The position numbers were made by a program, and so were the translations under genes. 64,000 nt of DNA from Akebia trifoliata (taxonomy: Eukaryota; Streptophyta; Magnoliopsida; Ranunculales; Lardizabalaceae). This document shows positions 58,461 to 64,000 of this stretch, one piece after another (the first letter of the stretch is position 1; each line of letters begins with the position of its first letter). The notes under the pieces are model-generated. The model ran no database searches. It saw nothing but the letters and a program-made list of their open reading frames with translations, and was not told the origin of the DNA. Where the stretch lies: the NCBI GenBank assembly GCA_017979445.1, contig CM030704.1, forward strand, positions 13,375,658 to 13,439,657, in the 5' to 3' direction.

Positions 58461-58690
58461 GCAAATTCTCGAATTAACATTCATAAAGAAAATCCACACA
58501 TGAAATAAAGATTAAAAGAGCGTAAGAAAAGAAAAAAACAAAAAAAAATAAACTTACCACTTGAAAAATTTAGTCACGTGGGATCCCTTCAGAGTTTGAT
58601 AAAGAACTTCGTGGTGGAATGATTAATATATATATGTTCTCTTGAACCAATTGGATTGTTGGACATGTATATATATCAAAATATAGAGTT

Positions 58691-58895
58691 TGTTTTTTTT
58701 TTTTTTTGCTAACCTAGTGTCTAGGCTAGCATGCGCACACCACGACTAATCTCGGCGAGGACTACCACAGCAACCCAACGCCATGGTCCCCCAGTTAAAT
58801 CATGAGAAAACCCAAGAGGGGAATCGAACTCGTGACGTGTGCCTAACCCACACTTCACGTGCTCGCCCTTACCACTTAGGCAACCCATGGGTGGG
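58691..58895 (-). mobile_element. tRNA-derived SINE inside LTR B
   Basis: On the minus strand an A-box-like TTGCCTAAGTGG (near 58886-58875) and a B-box-like GAGTTCGATTCCCC (near 58830) are followed by GAGATTAGTCGTGG and a poly-A tail, seen as poly-T at 58692-58707. The 15-bp direct repeats TCAAAATATAGAGTT at 58676-58690 and 58896-58910 are a perfect target duplication. Apparent frames across it are not genes. Confidence 0.93.
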
Positions 58896-59481
58896 TCAAA
58901 ATATAGAGTTCTTGAAGATGTACTTTGGACCAATCATACAAAAGAAATGAATAGAGAAAGGCAGATTGGTTCTTCACTCCATTGGTCTTTTTTGTGGGGT
59001 GTGGAAGGTTTGTTCGGGAAGCACGGGGAGATGGGTAGAGAAACGTTACTAAAAGAGATAAAAAGATGAACATGCAAGGCATGAAAGGGGCTGCTAAATG
59101 AAGGTGAATGGGTGTAGTTTGGGGTGGCTGTAGAAGTTGATAAAACTAAAGGTAAAAGGGGGCGTTTGGGGGCTGTTGTGGTTGAGATGAATGATTGAAA
59201 GAAGGAGGTGAGATTTGCGGTGGTAAGGACGTGAAGAAAAAGAAAGAAAGAAGTGAGGTACGTCAATGGAGTAAGAAGGAGATTGAGTAAAAAATGGGGC
59301 TGTTGTTTTTTCCTATTTGCTGCTCCTCTTTTAAAGTGTTTCTCCAGTCAAAAAAAAAAAACCTCTCTCTTGCTTTTTTTCCTTTTTGCTGCTCATTTTC
59401 TATTATAAAAAAAACCTTCCTCTTGGCTATTCCAAAAACGTGAGACTTCCCCCCTTCCCTTTCAAGAGAGAGAGCCTCTCT

Positions 59482-59490
59482 CTCTTTATA
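59482..59490 (-). promoter_or_regulatory. Candidate TATA box of LTR B
   Basis: The minus strand reads GCTATAAAGAGAGAGAGG. It lies about 1.2 kb into the LTR, a distance close to that of the family A TATA box. Confidence 0.4.
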
Positions 59491-60694
59491 GCATTCACTT
59501 TCTATATTATTTTTTATTCTTTATCTTTCTTTCATTTATTTGTTTCTTTTTTGTTTTTTTATTTATTTCTTCTTTCCTTTTTTGTTTGTTTCTTCTTTGA
59601 TCGAACCAAAGAGAGATTCTCTCTTTCTCTCTACTTGAATTTAAATGGAAGAAAATAAAAGGGACCATAATCCCATGCTTCACAACCCGTGGCACGTTGG
59701 TGAACCATTTATGATTAATTTTTTATTTTTTTATTTGGTTTGATTAAGTTAAAATTTAATTTGATGGGTTAATTGTGTTTTACTCTTCGATCTTGATTGG
59801 TTGATCGGATTTTAACTTTAATGTTAATAGGTTGATCGGATTTTAATTTTAATGCTACTTGATTGATTTAGTTTTAATCTAAATGTTGATTGGTCGATTT
59901 TATTTTTGGTTGGTTGATCGATTGGATTTTAATTCTTATGTTATTGGTCAATTGGATTTTAATTTCAATGTTAATCGATTGATTGGATTTTAATTTCAAT
60001 GTTAATCGATTGATTGGATTTTAATTCAAATTTGATGGGTTGATTGAATTTTGAATTGAATATTGATTTATAATTTTCAAGTTGATCATTTGAATTTGAA
60101 TTTTCATTTCGATTTAAAAAATTTTAAGTTGGTTGATTTATTTTGGTTTTCCTAAAAACCAAGGTTTCTATGTACAAGTTGGACATCAAGGGGCGTTTTG
60201 GTCATTTTATTATTTTTTCATAAATTTTTTCGTTTTCATCAATTTGGGTCCTGTTAGACTCGAAATCATATTCTAAAGGCAATGAAGGTACTTTAAGACT
60301 TTTCGGAAGTCCGAAATTCATGAGGGATATTTTCGTCATTTTATCAACTTTTGTCTATTTTTGTAAATTTTGGTCTGAGGTTTCTTTCAGTCCTAACATG
60401 ATTATTTCTAAGTCTTGAGGTCATATTTTTCTAACAAAGCAAAGTCTCTAAGTTATCAAATTGTGTAGCGAACCTAAGTGTACGTGTTTGTTAAATCGAG
60501 TAGAAAGTGTAGTGATCATAAGCGTGCGTAATTCTATATTACGTAACTAGGAGAAAAAAGAGAATAAAATTAGAAAACGGAGAGAATTGGAAAGAGACTT
60601 CTTACAAGCTTTTGAGTTCTCTACGTTTAGGAATCCACAGTAACCGGGTAACGGATCGCCAAGTTAGGCTAATGTAAAAAATGGGGTGTCTACA

Positions 60695-60809
60695 ATAACA
60701 TAGGGGAGTTTTTCAACTCTTTATCCTAGAATAATACCTATAGCATAATCTAAAGCATCATACATACCCCAAAAGGGAGGTTTCAATTGGGTGGTTGGAT
60801 GATAGGTAC
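60695..60809 (-). pseudogene. Athila-type element 2 RNase H region, short middle piece
   Basis: These 115 bp between two family B LTRs match 50600-50715 of element 1 (the segment around IGAVLGQRIEK to SAPIIQPP on the minus strand). They prove that both LTRs landed in the same pol gene. The piece ends at a second family B LTR, with GGTAC at 60805-60809 as the expected duplication. Confidence 0.75.
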
Positions 60810-62336
60810 TGAAATCGCCTCGACCCGTTTTTCACTAAATAGTGAATAAGGGTCCGATTGGTAAATTGGGGACTTTAAGGGAATAAGGAGTCGCCACCTA
60901 GTTTAGGTCTAGGAACCATAAATGATTCCGAAATGGATTAAGTCGGTCCACGGATCAGAGAAATGGGTAAGGGGTCAGATTACGGGTTTTGGAAGGTGTT
61001 AGGCACCGAACCAGCCCGATCGAGATGATCGGTCTCTACAACGATCCAAACTATCCTACGGTCAACAGATAGAGACTAAAGTCAAGATTATGGTATAATC
61101 ATCATCACTATCATCATCAAATTATGTTGAATGTGCTAAACGAATCTCAAGGCCAATATTCCCCAAATATTATACAATATCTTGAATTCCGCACAAAACT
61201 AGAAATATTTGAAAAAGCCTTAGTTTTAACTATACTCCGAAGCCCACGTGACAATATTTTAATTACAAATCCAAACCTATAAAGATTTTCTAAATGGACT
61301 AAAATGGTAATTTGCGAAAACTTTCTAAAATAGAAAATTCGGAATATGAAATTTCTAATATAGGAATTCATGGAGTTTCTAAACTAGAAGTTTGAAATTT
61401 CCTAAATTGAAAGTTTATAAAATTATGAGAAGCTCCCAAATTGGAAATCAACTTTCAAAAGTAGGATTTTCTAAATAAAATAAGTCTCCAATTAGAAATT
61501 TATAAAAACAATTCTCCAAAATAGAAAATTATGAGTATGAGTTTCCCGAAATAATAATTGCAAATATTAATTGTCCAAAAATCGAAAATCATGATTTTAG
61601 GAAGGTTACTAAATCGATGAAAAGTCCATAAATCCCCAAAATGAACAAATTATGATTTTTTAAGAAAACTCATTTTTTACCACGTGAATTCTTCGAATTT
61701 TGCATAGTCCTATGTTCACAAGATCAATGAGTCAACTCAAATCCTTTTGTATAAACAAAATCCGACTTTAAACCCCCAATGCACAAACAAATCAGTGAGT
61801 TGACTCACGGGATAATTTTATTAAAAAATCAAATTTTGAAATTCCAATGTACATAGAAATCAGTGAGTTAACTCACGTGGCAACTTTACTAAAAATTAAT
61901 TTTGAAATTCCAATACACACGCAAATCAGTGGGTTGACTCACGTGGTAATTTTATCAAAAAAATGATTTTGAAGTTCCCACACACACACAAATCAGTGAG
62001 TTGACTCACGTGGCAACTTTACTAAAAATTAATTTTGAAATTCCAATACACTCGCAAATCAGTGGGTTGACTCACGTGGCAATTTTATCAAAAAAATGAT
62101 TTTGAAGTTCCCACATACACACAAATCAGTGAGTTGACTCACGTGGCAACCTTATTAAAAAATCAAATTTTGAAATTCCAATGTAAATGAAAAACCAGCG
62201 AGTCGACTCGTGTTAATTTAATTAAGAAAACAATTTTTAACTTCTAATGCACATGAAAAAAACAGCGAGTCGACTCGTGTTAATTTAATTAAAAACGATT
62301 GTGAACTTCCATGTACATAAAATCAGTAAGTCAACC
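60810..62336 (-). mobile_element. LTR family B, copy 2, interrupted
   Basis: It starts TGAAATCGCCTCGACCC like the first family B copy and follows it for 1.5 kb, then is cut at 62337 by a family A LTR on the opposite strand. The minus-strand 3' end faces Athila pol, not a primer site, so it is a 3' or solo LTR. It holds a ten-unit tandem array (61720-62336) and a GAGTCGCCAC decamer at 60888-60897. Confidence 0.85.
61720..62336. repeat. About 66-bp tandem array with TGACTCACGTGGC cores
   Basis: Units begin CAGTGAGTTGACTCA or close at 61725, 61793, 61861, 61926, 61994, 62060, 62127, 62197, 62262 and 62323. Five consecutive units have TTGACTCACGTGG(C/T) or the close TTAACTCACGTGGC. Two have CGAGTCGACTCGTG. 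The array continues to the insertion point. Confidence 0.88.
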
Positions 62337-63102
62337 TGTAGACACCTCATTTTTGCATCCGCTTGATTAATCAACTCGTTAACCCGATCGCAATGATTCC
62401 CAATGATGGATGTTATTTTCATTACTTTATTTTGTTACCAGAAATGTTTCAGAAATCCGGATGAGGTATCTCGAACTGACAAAACCTTAGAAACCACGCT
62501 ACGCTAGGAAAATATGACCCCAGAAACATAGAAATCATCATTTTTCAGACAAAAAGAAGCTTCACGATAAAAATCACTAAAAATGACCAAATTACCAAAA
62601 TACCCCTAACTTAACAACCCTAGAGCCTACGTTACGATTAAGAAAATCCTTTCGAACACATAAAACAACAAATCAAAACCAAATAAATCATTTCATCAAT
62701 TTTAACAGAATTCGACAAAATTACGAAAATGCCCCTCATAAAGTTCATGACCATTTCATACAAAAGATTTCATAAATGACACAAACTAATATTTCCATTG
62801 AATTCCTTACGAAAAATCATTCCTCTAAAACATCCTAGAACATTAAAACCCGACTTAAAACGTGAAAAGTCCTCTCTGGGGGTAAAATGGTAATTTCATA
62901 ATTTTCATAATTAAAATTTTTGAAATTAATAAATAAAACATTAAATAATTAAAGTGAAACATTAATGAAATTAATTTAAAATTTTGAACTAAAAAAAATC
63001 GATCAATCGGGCTCTCATGAAAAATTGTTGAGGGTTCGTGAGATATTTCTTTAAGGACCCCTCCATTTGGGATCCAAAGAATTAAATATATAATAGAGGG
63101 GG
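62337..63102 (+). mobile_element. LTR family A on the plus strand, interrupted
   Basis: The plus strand reads TGTAGACACCTCATTTTTGC and then follows the complement of the other family A LTRs for 766 bp. It stops in a run of five G at 63098-63102 where another family A LTR begins. It is inserted in LTR B copy 2; CAACC at 62332-62336 should recur at its far end. Confidence 0.88.
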
Positions 63103-63698
63103 TGAAAGCGTCCTCGATCCGCGGGGTGCGCAGATCCACTTTTGACCCTTGAGGTTTGGGAATCGCCACCTAGTTATTGTGGTCTAGGAACCAAACTGAC
63201 TCTAAAATGGATAAAAACTAATCTACTACAGAAAATCTGAATCTGGGGATCATGTTACGGGGTTGGAAGGTGTTAGGCACCAATCCCGCCTGGCCATTGC
63301 CGGTCTCTACTTATCCCAAATAAATCTACATCGCTAATGACAAACCTAGATTAAAAAATAAAAAAAAAACTTACATTCGATCTGCAAAAGTGCTATTCCC
63401 TCAGATCTGGTGAAAACGGCTACTTGTACCGTATTCTTTACTTCATTCTATCTCCGGATCTGATTTCTGATATCCAAGGTAAGGTATCTACTTCTTGGAT
63501 CTGGGTGCTTCGAATTTGTTGTGGATTTTTGGGATGTTTTTGAGAGGTTTTTGGGTGTTTTTTAGGCTAAAATCAGAGCAGGGGTGTTAAATAAGGAGTT
63601 GAGACTCCAAAATTAGGATTATGGAGAGGTTGTGGAGGCTTCTTCACCTACTTTTCCTAGGGTTTTTCCTTTGATACGAAACTAGGGTGTGGAGGCTC

Positions 63699-63707
63699 TT
63701 ATTTATA
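63699..63707 (-). promoter_or_regulatory. TATA box of third minus-strand family A LTR
   Basis: The minus strand reads CTTTATAAATAAGAGCC, at the position of the TATA boxes at 3161 and 19022. Confidence 0.5.
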
Positions 63708-63780
63708 AAGTTTTTAGAAGCATTAGGGTTTGATTAGGGTTTCTTTTAGAGTTTTAATTAGGATTTTGACTTAGTCTTTA

Positions 63781-63950
63781 GGGTTTTAATTTAGGGTTTT
63801 GACTTTAGTCTTATGAGATTGACTTGATTAGTTTAGATTAGGGTTTTGATTTAGGATTTTGACCTTAGTCTTATGAGATTGACTTGATTAGTTTAGATTA
63901 GGGTTTTGATTTAGGGTTTTGACTTTAGTCTTATGAGATTAACTTTAATA
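63781..63950. repeat. 60-bp tandem repeat x 3, with TTTAGGG words
   Basis: GGGTTTTGATTTAGGGTTTT followed by GACTTTAGTCTTATGAGATT and GACTTGATTAGTTTAGATTA recurs at 63781, 63841 and 63901 with one to three changes. It is not present in this form in the other family A LTRs. Confidence 0.88.
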
Positions 63951-64000
63951 CTTGACTCTAGTCTTACTTAATTGAATTTAATTTTGACTTTAGTCTTATT

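Larger units (their letters stand above)
57083..60694 (-). mobile_element. Solo LTR, family B, in Athila 2 pol
   Basis: The 3612-bp block reads TGTAGACACCCC...GACTATTTCA on the minus strand and is flanked by ATAAC on both sides (57078-57082 and 60695-60699). Athila 2 pol is continuous across it. A SINE (58691-58895) is nested inside, so the LTR itself is about 3.4 kb. The interior resembles family A at its 5' (minus) end and at the tRNA-site-like decamer. It carries a tandem array of palindromic units at 58020-58460 and a candidate TATA box at 59482-59490. Confidence 0.92.
63103..64000 (-). mobile_element. LTR family A on the minus strand, runs off window
   Basis: It begins TGAAAGCGTCCTCGATCC on the plus strand and matches the other minus-strand family A LTRs. 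It is inserted into the plus-strand LTR at 62337-63102, with GGGGG as the expected duplication. The edge facing left is the LTR 3' end without a primer site, so it is a 3' or solo LTR. It has a TATA-like TATAAATAA on the minus strand at 63699-63707 and a 60-bp repeat array near the window end. Confidence 0.88.

Noticed and set aside
58721..59266. Frames over the SINE and its right flank
   Set aside because: The first is inside a SINE and the rest lie in LTR B; no coding evidence.
61720..62336. CRISPR-like regular repeats
   Set aside because: Units are contiguous with diverged spacers that are themselves repeats, in a plant LTR; this is a tandem array.
63700..63960. Interstitial telomere
   Set aside because: TTTAGGG words occur, but in a 60-bp unit within an LTR, not as uninterrupted telomere repeats.

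Overview
The window is a plant nuclear segment, almost certainly from a eudicot with a large, repeat-rich genome. The evidence is Ogre/Tat and Athila Ty3/gypsy retrotransposons, CACTA ends, dense MITEs, tRNA-derived SINEs, AT-rich GT-AG introns, and a few remnants of plant genes (tetraspanin, pectinesterase, COP9 signalosome subunit 6). There is no sign of a bacterial or organellar system. Nearly all recognisable coding sequence belongs to mobile elements, and most of it is broken by stops and frameshifts.

Layout. (1) 1-20149: one minus-strand Ogre-like element. Its 5' LTR is at 18424-20149, followed (reading leftwards) by a primer binding site, a long leader with a 193-bp tandem array, ORF1, gag, protease, reverse transcriptase, two RNase H domains, integrase and a 3' UTR that runs off the left edge. 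It has been altered twice. A 4.26-kb stretch (ORF1-gag-protease) is duplicated in tandem at 6967-15485, and a solo LTR of the same family sits inside the integrase at 2559-4311 with a 5-bp target duplication. (2) 20150-27448: a C-poor stretch, unassigned sequence, then ten MITE-type elements separated by TA microsatellites. (3) 27449-30344: the terminal exon of a tetraspanin gene (probably the only host coding sequence still intact here), a SINE and a tandem repeat, ending at a 100-N assembly gap. (4) 30445-41631: LTR-like repeats (family C), a CACTA-type transposase-related pseudogene, CACTA termini, a pectinesterase pseudogene and two spliced exons of a COP9 signalosome subunit 6-like gene. 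(5) 42222-46405: a decayed plus-strand Tat-lineage pol with a 106-bp array in its 3' region, next to a family C LTR fragment. (6) 46415-52065: a minus-strand Athila-type element (3' LTR, polypurine tract, pol) without gag or 5' LTR. (7) 52540-64000: a second, older Athila pol that has been split by a 2.7-kb element and by two LTRs of family B. One family B LTR carries a SINE, and the other carries two successive family A LTRs, so the nest is four levels deep.

How the parts relate. LTR families A (Ogre-like, about 1.75 kb) and B (about 3.4 kb without its SINE) share their first bases, a PBS-like decamer near the 3' end and long stretches of interior sequence, so they are sister families. The element proteins formed the usual cycle: gag for the particle, protease for processing, RT/RNase H for cDNA synthesis, integrase for insertion. 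No copy in the window looks autonomous now. I found no unknown defence or metabolic system. The most unusual signals are the internal gag-ORF1 duplication, the MITE array in TA repeats, the tandem arrays inside element leaders, LTRs and 3' UTRs, and the captured or decayed host-gene exons.
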